From assembly GCF_024713975.1 (NCBI RefSeq), contig NC_091103.1:8001501-8065500 (forward strand): a stretch of DNA of 64,000 nucleotides, read 5' to 3'. Origin of the DNA: Paralichthys olivaceus. Its lineage: Eukaryota; Chordata; Actinopteri; Pleuronectiformes; Paralichthyidae. Position 1 is the first letter of the stretch. Each line of letters begins with the position of its first letter. A program made the position numbers and the translations under genes. Below, in pieces: positions 42,112-53,236 of the stretch. The notes beneath the pieces were generated by a model, which saw nothing but the letters and a program-made list of their open reading frames with translations, did no database searches and was not told the DNA's origin.

Positions 42112-45100
42112 CTACGTCAGATTCTCCTTCTCCGAGGTGGCCTCCTTCACACCGTTGTTTTCAGATGTTGATTTATCACCGCTGTGGACGATTCAGATGA
42201 GTTAAAAATCGACATTTGTTGAATGACATATCATCCAGTTTATTACGACACTAATTAATTCACAACTGGAAACTGCAATCAAAGTCCAATATTATATTAT
42301 ATATTAATATATTTCCACACTGTCCAAATAAAAAATTCTACAGCAATGTCATTATTTGAGTATGTGTGCATGTGAGACCTATACATTTATATTTACTTAT
42401 TAATATTATTATGAATCAATGAATAACAGCATATTTTCATATCATGCAATGGTTGTTTTAAGGTCTTATCCATAATCACAGAGAACTCTTAAAATTTGAG
42501 TGTAATGGATGCACAAAAAAAACAAATACAATTCTGTAAATGTATCACACCTGGATCTTTCAAACTTCCGTTCTCGGTAAGAATTGCCTTTCTTCATTAA
42601 GTAGAGAAGGACCATGTCACAGAAAACAGCTCCCTGTTAAATGACGTGTTATTTAGTGATTAGACTGTCGTAACACTGAAAACACACAGAGAATATTCTT
42701 CATGGTACTTACAGCACCCATTAAAGCCACACCTGACGCAACATTGATTGCTGTTGGGATGATGCTGAACTTCCCGGCCTACGAACGACAGCAGAAATAT
42801 AAGAATGTGCGTCGAAACTCCCAAAAATCTTAATCGTGAAAAAAATGCTTCTTCCGTACCTTCCCATGCACCATGATGTTAAATCTGACACCATAGACTT
42901 TGAATAGAGATCGAAAACTCTCACCAGCTGCATTTTTAAAATACCGAGTGTGTCTGTTGGGACGAAGTAAATAAATGAATAAATAAATAAAGATAGTTCA
43001 AAAGAAAGGGTGATATTTGCCTGTCGTGGGCTCACCTGAAGTTAAATCCTGCTGCGATGGTCTTGTTTGAGACGCTGATGTCCAGACGAGAGAAGAAGTA
43101 TTGTGGGTGGCAGTGAGAGTAGCCTTTGTCAAGGTCACAGTGCCAATGAATCATAATGCCAATAGAGCCGCCCTGTAAAATACAACACATTTGATCATGT
43201 GTGGGATCAAAAGCATGTTAATTATTACTCAAACCAATCTGATTTAACTTGGACCAAATTCTAAGACTGTTTTATCAAAGTCCCTAGAGTCTTGATGCGA
43301 GAGATGATGTACTGATTTGATTCATTAATGAAAATATATAAAAATGTATTGTACATAACATTTTCTCCCCCTCCTTTTCAAGAGGTGTGATGTAAACATG
43401 CAACATATAATTCCAAATAATTCTTGGGAAATATCCATCGGAAAAAGAAGCTGATAAATGTAATTTGTACCTTAGATCTGATTCTGGCTACACTTGACTT
43501 GTTGGGCTTTTGAATTAAATGGCTGAAGGTGAAGTTTAAGTTTTGTAAAAATGACCAACTCTTGACGATACGCAGTCAAAATACTAACATATGTGGCCAT
43601 GTCATTGAACTTGTATCCGGCTCGCTGGGTGATGTCTCCCAGACGGAAGATGGGGCAGTACGGGTGGAGCTCCTCGTCATATCTGCATTTCTTCAAATAG
43701 GAGTCATCAGTTGTTTCAAGAACATTGGACCTTAGAGTTGAGAAACACACACACACACACACAGCATTGCAGAGTGTTACTATGAGTGTGCAGTGAGAAA
43801 GTAGTCTGGATGTTACAGTGAAGGTTGAGCACAGAAGAAGAGGACTTACTTTGAAAACTTGAATTTTGGAAACTGGATGAAATTCTTGATGTAGATGGTG
43901 AAGTTTTCGGCGTTTTTCAGCAGAGGCCTTCTGTTTAAACAAGTGACAACAATGGACTGAATAAAAAGACACATATTCTGTACATTGCAAAGAAAATGTG
44001 CTGTTGCAGGTCAGGGAATTATCCATGAAAGGTTTCTCACAGTAAAACGTTTGATAAGTAGTTGATATCATAGACTGTATATATAGTGTTGGCTGACTGA
44101 AGTACAGGTCATAACACCATGTCTCCTCCAAGTCAGTTGATTGGACATGGACCAAACTAAAAAGTCAAAATACACATTAAATACATTTCAAGATGGTGTC
44201 TGTCATTTTTGGAGTTCTATCACTCTCTAACCCTAACAACTAAGAGACTGACTCGCAACTGGTTGAGTGTGTGTATTGGAGGGAGTGACGCAAATAATCA
44301 TCACTGCAAGATGGCAGCATTTACTATTATGTTGACTTTTTGTAATGTTGTTTTGTGTCTTAAACTGAGTTTCACAAGTTGTGATTGTGCTGCTTCTTAC
44401 TGTGAATTAAGTTTTCTTTCGATGGGACACCAGCCGTAGATTTCACAGGTTCCAGTGGAGTTTACATCTTCTCTAAGGCACCGGCCACTCATAATACCTT
44501 CAGAAAAAAACAGCAGAACAAAACATTGTGACGTTGTCGACCTCATCACATATGAAAAGGCACAGCATCACAGTTCCTGCTGCAAACTGGTTTAAACGGG
44601 AATCCTGACTATATTTACAAATTCAGTGAAGTTACATTCAGACATAGACAGACTAACACTGACTTAAAAAATACAGTAGGATGAATACAAATGTTTTACT
44701 CACCATTACCAGCCACTACCATCTTCCCCTCTTCACAGTCCTTGTCGTATCGACAGTGGCCATCCAGCACTTTAGAACTCTGGGAACAAACGCCACAGAA
44801 AAAATAAAAATCACGAATGAACCATCTTGGAAACATTTTTTTTATAAAAAGCTTGAATAAGGAAGTGATTGTACTGATGTGATTCATCGTCTGAGCTCCT
44901 GATTTCACATCACATCCAGCAACAAGCTGATTGAAATTATAGTTCACATTATCATCATCAGAACCAAATACGAATAAAACAGTCATTTCAATCCCCTGAT
45001 TGCACAGTGCACAGAAAAAGTTCCAAGGTACCAAAGTATAAATCAAGTGCATCTGACTTTTTGCAATCAGTGGAGTTGCCCTCTGTTGGTTATTCAAAAG

Positions 45101-48100
45101 AATGCATGTTTGAGGCACTTCCACATTGGCTTCACTTTTGGACCCAGGTCCTATTTTACAAGCCAATAGTTGTTTGAAACAGTCTTCGTAGTTGTGTGGA
45201 GGACTTTCAAATAAAAAGCTTTTTATTTTCTAGCCGCAACATTAATATGAAAGTTAAAATGTAGTGAGTGGTTAGAAAAGAGCAGCTGTGAATGGGAACT
45301 GGTAAGATCTAAAACATATACAAGAGCAGGGTTTTATGGCTCCACTGCTTATATAGGTGACTCTTCTGGGCAGTGAGACAGGAGAGCAAGAGAGGCTGAG
45401 TTTACATTCCAGGGAGTCTCTGTAAATGTGTCACTGAAGACAAAGCTGAGAGAAATGATGCAAAGAATGACTTAGACACACACATTCACTGAGAGTAGAA
45501 GGAGGTGTCTGACTTTGTTATGAGTATAAGTCTTTACTCTGACTGATGAAAATGCAGACCAGTGCTCTTCTGACTGTGCCAATGTTATCCGCAGATCAGC
45601 CAAAGTCTCACAGCCTATTTCTCTGCTTATTGTGCACACAGTCACAACTATTTCAATTCAATTTTATTTGCCTAATCCCAACATACATTATCTAAAGGCA
45701 CTTTAAGCTACATACTATGGTTGAGACCCAACAGTTCCCACAACTAGCAATTACTTTGGTAACAGACTCAATGTGGGCTGCCATCTGCCTCGACCGGCTA
45801 GGGTGAGTGGAAAAAAATATGAGAGAGGAGAGGTGAGTGGAAAAGAGGGGAGAGAGGAGAGAGCGAGGGAGAAGAGGAAGAGATGGTGAGAGATATACAG
45901 TATATGGCACTGACATGTAGCACTTTATAGTTTGGCTTTTTTGAAGCAAATTGTACTTACTTGATTCTTGTTGTTCTGGGTTTGTACACTCATGGTTGAA
46001 TGGACTCATTGTGAGTTGCTTTGGATAAAAGCATCAGCTAAGTGAAATGTAATGTAACATACCTTATTGAATGATGGCGGTCTGCTACTGTTTGCCAGAT
46101 CTGGGCCACAACAAGTAGGCTATAGCAAAACTGCATGTCAAAAAAAAGTGGCCTGAATTTGTTTTGTGCTATTTCGGCCATATTCAACATTTGCCACATC
46201 CTGATTATACCTTGCAGAGGGCCCCGCATGTTTGCCGAAAAAGGCCCACATTAGTTTGGGGATATTTGGGCAACTTTAGGCTAAGATCCATTGTTAAGGC
46301 CAGAAGTGCTGCATTACTGTCTGAAGTGACCCACATTTGCATGCTGTCTGGGCACCATATTGCACAACTTGGTATTCTATTATAATGTATTTAAAATCAA
46401 CAATTAATTCAATTTAAAATGTCATCCATACTGACAGCTCCGATTACAGTCACTCAAAGTACCACAGTGGTCTTCTACCACATAGAATCATTCATTTACA
46501 TTTGAATCAAGTCGACAGAATATTCTTACCTCTGCACATTGTCCCAGTTTCTGGTTCGGTGTCTCTAAGAAATTAGTTACAACGAACAGAATAGCATCCC
46601 CCTACATGTAGAGGAAACACACACAGTGAAGTGGTCTTAATATAGACATCATGTCATGGTGACCACTCTGCTGCCTCAGGCTCTTTATCTTGATTTGTGT
46701 AATGTAATGTGATGTGCTGCACTGTTTTCACACAGTTTTAGTCTGAGCACAGCCTGAACTCAGCTCTGATCTAAGGTAACAAAATCAGCCTCCAACCAAA
46801 CCTAAAACTAAAATCATGAAGCTATTGGCAGGAAGATTGCGGCATGGGGCCTTGTTATTTGCACTCTCCTGTACAGAGGGTTCTCACTAAATATTTGTAG
46901 CTGGACTGATATAATCTGTCATTCTCTGAGACCCCTTTATTAGTTCTGGGCTCCAGTTGTGTTGCAACGCCCCTGATGCTCGACAAAGAATTGTTTAATC
47001 CAAAACTGTGCCCGCTTAACTCAGATGTTTGTTATTGTCTTGTCAGCCTGCATAATATCACTGCAGTTCTCTTACCTCATATACATCCATGAATTTAAGC
47101 ACACATGCAAAGCTAAACACACGCTAAATCCTTGGCAAACCAGAAAAACTGGATTGCGACCAGCAGCATGCACCCTGTGTTTGCACTACCTTTTAAAACA
47201 TGAAAACATTAAATATGTATGTGTATATGCATAGTTATACACTGGTACTGTGGTCTAAACATGTTTACCTGAGGTGGGATGACATAGTCCTCCGGGCCCC
47301 AGACCAGCAGCCCAGACTCGGAGGTGTTAGTCACTGACACTCCCTTCAGTTTGGTTATGATGGAGCTCTGTACGGCCTCGTCTGTTTCCTGGTAGCCTTT
47401 CTTGCTTACAAAAACCCACCTGTGGGTGAGAGCAGCTCTCAGCATGAACAGGTCTCGACCCTTGCGACCAGCAGTGGTTGAAATCCAAAATTTAAAATTT
47501 AAAATTATCTGCTTAAAGATTAAAATTTAAAAGCTTGTTTTTTATTCTAAAATGTAAAATGTACAAACATGACACTCACAAAGACGAGTTGTTTGTGGTA
47601 TGAATACAGTCATATGAATTCTCACAAGAAATAAAAAAAAGTATTGATATGATACTGTTGGATCTAGTACTGTTATAACAATGTACAATATGAGTTCAAT
47701 GTATTTACTTTTTATTTGTTTTTCGTTATAGTGGTCTATGGTGCACGCCTGTTGCTTTGTGACTTCAGTTCTGCAAAGCCTATATAAGCACAGTTTACTT
47801 ACAATGTCCTGCAGTAGATTTTTTATTCAGAGCTCAAAACAAATATATTTCGTATTAGTCATCTAAATTAGCTTATAAAGCACAGATATAAGACTAATAG
47901 TGACAGGTTGCTCCTGTCACTTAGCCTATAAACGCACTGACAAAACATTTATAGCCCATTTGATTAATAAAGCCTTGGAAAAATCTCAAAGTACGAATGG
48001 GTACACTAACTTATGAAGATGCAATTTATGAATCAGTCACCATTACATTTATCTCACTTGAAAAAATAACAGGCGGCTGGTTTGAACACAGCGTTTAGAG

Positions 48101-48550
48101 TCTATATAAACCTTTTCAGTTGTTGTTAAGTTAAGTTTGAATTTCTCGAATGTAGAAAAAGAAGTAAATCACTAAACCACAGTGAAGTTTATTTTCATCA
48201 TCACATATAATAAATACACTTCATTCTTTCATTTCATTTTCATTTTTAGACTTAATGCTCCAGGTTTACTCTCTGTACGCTGGCACACTCATTTCTTTGC
48301 TTCTTATCATGTTCCTCTCACCTCATCTCATCTTTGGTTCTGTGTTAAACCAGTTTAACCATATGTTAGGAGGTGGTGCATCGTGGTAAAAGAAAACACA
48401 ATCCATGACTTACCCAATGATGTAACCGATGGTCGATAGCTGAATGAGTCTGTACAGAACTCCAACTCTCTTATTTTTGGAGACGATGTATTTTTCCGTC
48501 TTGTAGTCGAAGAGGGAGAGGAGACGTGTTTGTAGGAAACCTCCGGCCAT
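42112..48550 (-). CDS. P2X purinoceptor (ATP-gated cation channel), P2X5/P2X8-like
   Basis: Twelve minus-strand exons: 48414-48550, 47269-47419, 46530-46601, 44704-44779, 44401-44497, 43850-43930, 43589-43730, 43036-43172, 42860-42953, 42713-42778, 42551-42633, 42112-42181. Sum 1206 nt, 401 aa. Start is the ATG at 48550, giving [20 protein letters not shown]. Diagnostic features: N-terminal T18-E-K20 PKC-type site; first membrane helix about 30-50; ATP-binding K69 and K71 (ITKLKG); NFR at 296-298; K316; cysteine-rich ectodomain; second membrane helix spanning exons 10-11; Y370-x3-K374 membrane-retention motif. [17 protein letters not shown] and [10 protein letters not shown] look closest to P2X5 and fish P2X8, less to P2X4. 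The tail is short (about 25 residues) and acidic-polar. Trimeric plasma-membrane channel opened by extracellular ATP. All key residues are present, so it should be functional. Paralogue identity is unresolved. Confidence 0.92.
44075..44430 (+). repeat. GACTGTATATAAAGATGG-type repeat relic
   Basis: Contains ATAGACTGTATATATAGTG, CTCCTCCAAGTCAG, GATTGGACATGGACC, AGACTGACTCGCAACTGGTT and ATCATCACTGCAAGATGGCA. These blocks are shared with 49051-49515. It overlaps intron sequence of the P2X gene and abuts its exon 5 (44401-44497). Confidence 0.5.
45655..45870 (-). repeat. AATTGAATTGA-tailed dispersed repeat, copy 1
   Basis: Plus strand starts TCAATTCAATTTTATTTGCC, then GGTTGAGACCCAACAGTTCC, then TGCCTCGACCGGCTAGGGTG and a purine-rich run. 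This is the reverse orientation of the element at 50305-50478. In P2X intron 3. Confidence 0.7.
45945..46062 (+). repeat. SINE tail (GCTTTGGATAAAAGC-type)
   Basis: Blocks TACTTACTTGATTCTTG, TTGTTCTGGGTTTGTA, CTCATGGTTGAATGGACT, then GAGTTGCTTTGGATAAAAGC and ATGTAATGTAACAT. This is a typical fish SINE 3' part with TAATG-like tail units. In P2X intron 3. Confidence 0.7.
46080..46350 (+). repeat. Dispersed repeat with GCCAGATCTGGGCC motifs, copy 2
   Basis: Opposite-orientation relative of 24825-25200; shared blocks are given there. In P2X intron 3, just downstream of the SINE tail. Confidence 0.6.
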
Positions 48551-50002
48551 CCTGCAGCAGGGAGCGGGCAGCAGGCTGTCAGGGGACAGGGGGGCTGGGG
48601 GACCACCGGACACCTGCAGGCGTCACTGATCCGCCCTCATCAGGTCGGGACCTGTGCGGGATTGGTGGTCCTCCTTGGGGGTGGAGACCAAATGAGACAT
48701 CCCAGTGGAAAGCTGGGAAAGTGTCAAACTCAATCCATCCACTAGAATACTTGTGAAGATATTTCAGTAAAATTCATCAATGTCATGCATTATCTTCTAC
48801 TCTCCACCATAGATCACTGTTCACCCACCCCCCATCAGGTCAATCACAATAACACAAACAGCCCAACAACACTTTACACTGTTACACTACTGTAAGTGAT
48901 ATTGTCCTGTCCATATATTGTCCAGTGTCATTGTGTTATATCACCTCTGTCTATGTCCATGTCTTATGTTTTCTTTTCTCTTTTTTTGAGCTTGTACCAA
49001 ATAAGAATTCCACCGAATGGTTGTGTGGTTATTAACATATAATTTAGATTTAGACTGTGTATAAAGATGGACGACATGACGGCTCCCCAAAAACGAAGCC
49101 AAAGCATCTTGATTGCCCCCTAGTGACCAAAGTAACCCTCTGGGTTTGTACCCTCAGCCAGTGGTTTAATGCACTGAGCTAACTGATATGTTTTTTTAAA
49201 GATAATTCAATGAAGTTCTTCTATTACTTGATTAGAGTGTTCATGTTTCTGATTAGTTTGGTTTAGTTAGTTAAAAAAACGGGGTGAAACGTCACGGGTG
49301 ACAGCTGAGACTGACTCGCAATTTGTTAAACCCATTGCATGTATACATGGGACCTCGATACTGTGGCTCCATCCCCTGATTGCTACTGCACAGACTAAGG
49401 CTGCAAATGTCATCATTGGTGCAACATGGCAGTGTTTGTATGTGGGATATTTGGGTTAAATTCATGGATAGCAGGAGGAAGTGGAGACACCATGTCCATC
49501 TTTATATAAAATCTAGGATGTCTGCACAAAATGTCATGGAGGCCCGTTCAATAGTTGTTGACATTTCAATCTGGACCAAAGTGGTAGACAGACACTTGCA
49601 CAGAGCCATGGCTAAACCCTTAAAAAACGAAAACATGGAATTCACTTTAATTTCAAGTTTACTGCAAAATTAAATAAAGAAAGTCACTACTGTCAAAGTC
49701 AAGGCAGTTTTTAATAGACACAACTCATACATCCTTCATCCAGACCACTTCCTGCAGAAACCTGCCGTCTAAAATCGTTCATCATTATATTTATTGATAT
49801 GAGTTCATGATCACCACACAGTTAAGAACAACAGCTAAATCAAACATTTGGCTGCTGTTAATGTGAAAGTGAATGTGCAACAGAAAAATTTCCGCTGCAG
49901 GTGTTAACAAATGAACAGTGGTCGTCTTGTGGTTTTGTCCCATGATGCTTAGAGAGGTTAACTTATGATACTTTCTCACTGATGTTCACATAGGTTCCAG
50001 CA
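48551..50002. other. Head-to-head spacer between P2X (-) and the IgSF receptor (+)
   Basis: 1.45 kb between two divergent start codons. It contains a MITE-like repeat at 49051-49515. Immediately upstream of the P2X ATG the sequence is G+C-rich (48551-48700). In-frame sequence before that ATG is open only from a GTG, so I do not extend the protein. No TATA box was recognised for either gene. Confidence 0.5.
49051..49515. mobile_element. MITE-like element with TATAAAGATGGAC terminal repeats
   Basis: The left end reads TAGACTGTGTATAAAGATGG. The right end on the other strand reads TAGATTTTATATAAAGATGG. Interior blocks (CAAAAACGAAGCCAAAGCAT, GACTGACTCGCAATTTGTT, GCAACATGGCAGTG) recur in part at 44075-44430, and a fragment of the end recurs at about 59680-59720. 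About 465 bp, non-coding. Confidence 0.65.
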
Positions 50003-53000
50003 ATGTATGCCGACAAGTGGATTTTCCCTTTAGCCCTGTGCTTCATGTGTGCATCTTCAAATGGTAAGAATGAGACATTCAGATTAAGATTTGAATAAAT
50101 TAAACGTTTTTGATAAGGGATAGTGGTTATTATCAAAACTGTAAGAATTCTTGGCTAATATCATTGTCCACTGGTAAAAAATTTCAGTCGATTTATTTTT
50201 TCATCTTTCTTTTCTTTATCCTAGTTTTCTTTAAATTGATGGTTGGATATTTAGATTTACAAAAGTCTTTTGATAACAATAGTATCATTGACTATTATAC
50301 TTAGATATGTTTAGTGAGGGAGTTTTTCCTCTCCACAGTTGCTTGATCATTGTGGAAACTGTTGGGTTTCTCTATATTTAATACAATTTTAAGGTCTTGA
50401 CCTTCTATGTAAAGTGCCTTGAGATAAAGTATATTAAGATTTGGCGCTATACAAATAAAATTGAATTGAATTGAATTAATGTTGTATATATGCCAATTTT
50501 CACACTTTTAAATAATAGTTTTTTTATTTAATATACATTCAGTAATACAATATTAGTTAAAATTGTAGCTTTTATTACCATTTTCTCACTCTGCTTAAAT
50601 GGCCTCTGTAATCGTTATCTACTGACATGACATTTGTTCTCAATCCCGCTGGTTAATTCTAAGATGTCACAGCAATTAAACAAGGAGGAATCATTGCTAT
50701 TGTTGATACACTTGAAGTTAATCTAAACCAGAAAATAATTCTTGTGTTACTTTCTTCCCATCAAGATGAGCAGCACTTTGAGGAATCGTGTGGGCAGTAT
50801 TCAGATCTGTGTGAGATGCACACAGTGGGCACCCCATTTGGCTCGTCTGTGCTCCTTCCATGCAACTTTACAACCAGCGGCCTCGAGAGGGTGTCATGGG
50901 CCCACGCTGACGGGGCAGACCTGCTCACACTCACGTCTGATGGTCACGTACAGTTCCTGCTCCCCAAAGAAGGCCGCGTGAAAGTGTTTCCAAACCAGGT
51001 CTCAAGGGGGAACTACTCCATCAGGATCGATGAACTTCAGGACTCTGACCTGGGGTTTTACTGCTGCGTGCAGGGAGATAAGTGTCATCAGGTGGACTTG
51101 CGTGCCACAACAGGTATGTGGGTCTTTCCCGAAAGGTTTTAATTTAGTGTTATCTCATAAACCCTGTAGGCCACACACTTGAGCACGGACATGAGCAACA
51201 GTTTCCTATGATTTGTATCTTTGTAAAACCACAACTTCTTCCGGCAGACACACCGAGTAAAGAGACATTGCCTCTGATCTACATCTGTGTTGGTGTGGTA
51301 ACGTTCTTCCTGTTGGTTGTCAGCATTTACTGTGAGTACCTGTCCAGTCTCACTCTCATTCCTCTGCAGATAAAGATGTGTGATACATGTGACTGATAAA
51401 CAGATGTATTGGTTTGATGGTTACTGGTTATTTAAAACAACTGTTTTTTTTTCAGTTCTCCACAAAAAGAGGACACAGAGCAATGCCATCTATCTTGTAA
51501 ACGAGGAAATAGAGGGTGAGCAATAATTGAATTATTGACCATTTTAATTAGTTCCATCCTCTGAATACTTGGTGCATATACATTTTAACATTATAGTAAT
51601 GTTTATACTGTAGTATATTGTTAACTTGTTTTGTGTCTTTCATACATATTTATATTGATTTTGTTAAAGAGTTGCCACAAACTTTCAAGGAAACAGACAA
51701 AAACAAAACCTCCTTGGTGGAGGTAAAGAAAGTAACATATTCCAAACAGCAACAACAATAACATTAAAAACAATGTGAATTTTCATTAACATGTCTACCT
51801 TTGTCTCCATGGCTTCTGCATGTGTTGCACCCTTAAAGGGATGGTTCACAGAAAAATTAAAATTCACTCATTATCCACTTGCTGCTATGCTGATGGAGGG
51901 GGGTGAAGTGTTTGAGTCAACAAAACACTTCAGGAGTCTCAGGGGAAAACAGAGTTGCAGCCAAATTCAATACAATTGAAGTAAATACTGACCACTTCTT
52001 CAGACATATAAAAACAACAGAAAAAAAACATAACATGCTTCCATACTGCTCCTGTGGTGTCATCCAAGTGTCCTGATGCCCCGACATTCATATTCGACCT
52101 ATGAGTCAAAATGTGTGTATGCTGTTGTTCCCCCTCCCTGCCTAAGGGTGGTGCTGTTCCCTCTGTTTTCTGTTTTGCCTGTGAGTTTCAGGTTGGCAGG
52201 TGATTGGAGTGAAGACTCATTGAGCTCACTTTAAAAAGCTCACCTGCCGGTTTGCCTTTTTTGTGACTCCCAACACAACCGTGCTGACTTCGATGTAACA
52301 GTCCGATCTGTGCTGACCAGTGATCGCCATGTATCTTCTGTTTTGAAAGCCTGTGACTAAATATTCTAAAGAGCAGTCCCTGGTAAATGTAGGGGTGAGA
52401 AGCCCTTTTTTTAATATATTTTCTCCTGTTTATGTTAGGGAGGCAGGTAAGATCCCTGTATTTTATTTGCCTTACTTTTGGTCAAATAGGTTAGTTAGAT
52501 GATATTATGGATTGTTTTATTTGTTGTTTTGGCTGTGCTCTCCCTGATGCCTATTTTACCTGAGTTATAAAATAAATCATTTGTTTTGACTGCAATCTGC
52601 TGTGGCACTGGTTATTCTTGGGAGTGGGGAAAGAGGGGAGCCAAACTTTATGTTATGCTCAGGTTTCCCCTAGACCAGGCGTATCACCGAAATGATTGTG
52701 AGGGCTTGCGTACACTTGGATGACACCACACTAGCAGTATGGAAGCATTTTATGTTTGTTTCTGTTGTTTTATTACATCTGAAGAAGAGGTCACCTTTAC
52801 AGCAACACTGTTTACCCCTGAGACTCCAAAAATGTTTTGTGACTCAAACACTTCACCGACTCCTCCATTGGAATAGTGGTGAGTAGATAATGACTCCATT
52901 GTTCTCTATTCAAGACATTTTTTACAACACTGCAGGAAAGCAGACTGACCTCGTATCCCTCCTTATGAGTAACAGTAGAAATAAAAAATATATGAGGGTC

Positions 53001-53203
53001 GACCAAGAGAAACAGTTAAAAAATGCAAAAGATAAGTTCATCCTCTGCTTGACCTAACTTAGTATCTCCTTGGTTAAATTCCTTGGTTGCAACACATATA
53101 AGAGAGATATTAATATATAATCTCCATAAACTCAGTGGAGTGACCCACCTCCACCAATGGGCCGAAAGCCACAACATAAAGAGAGCAGAGGTAATCTGCA
53201 GCT

Positions 53204-53236
<33 letters not shown>

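Noticed and set aside
43472-44155. 227-codon minus frame
   Set aside because: Two P2X exons (43589-43730 and 43850-43930) with the intervening intron read through; human-like junctions fit better spliced.
48551-48613. In-frame upstream extension of the P2X protein
   Set aside because: It is open only from a GTG, with no ATG; MAGG at 48550 matches the usual P2X N-terminus length.
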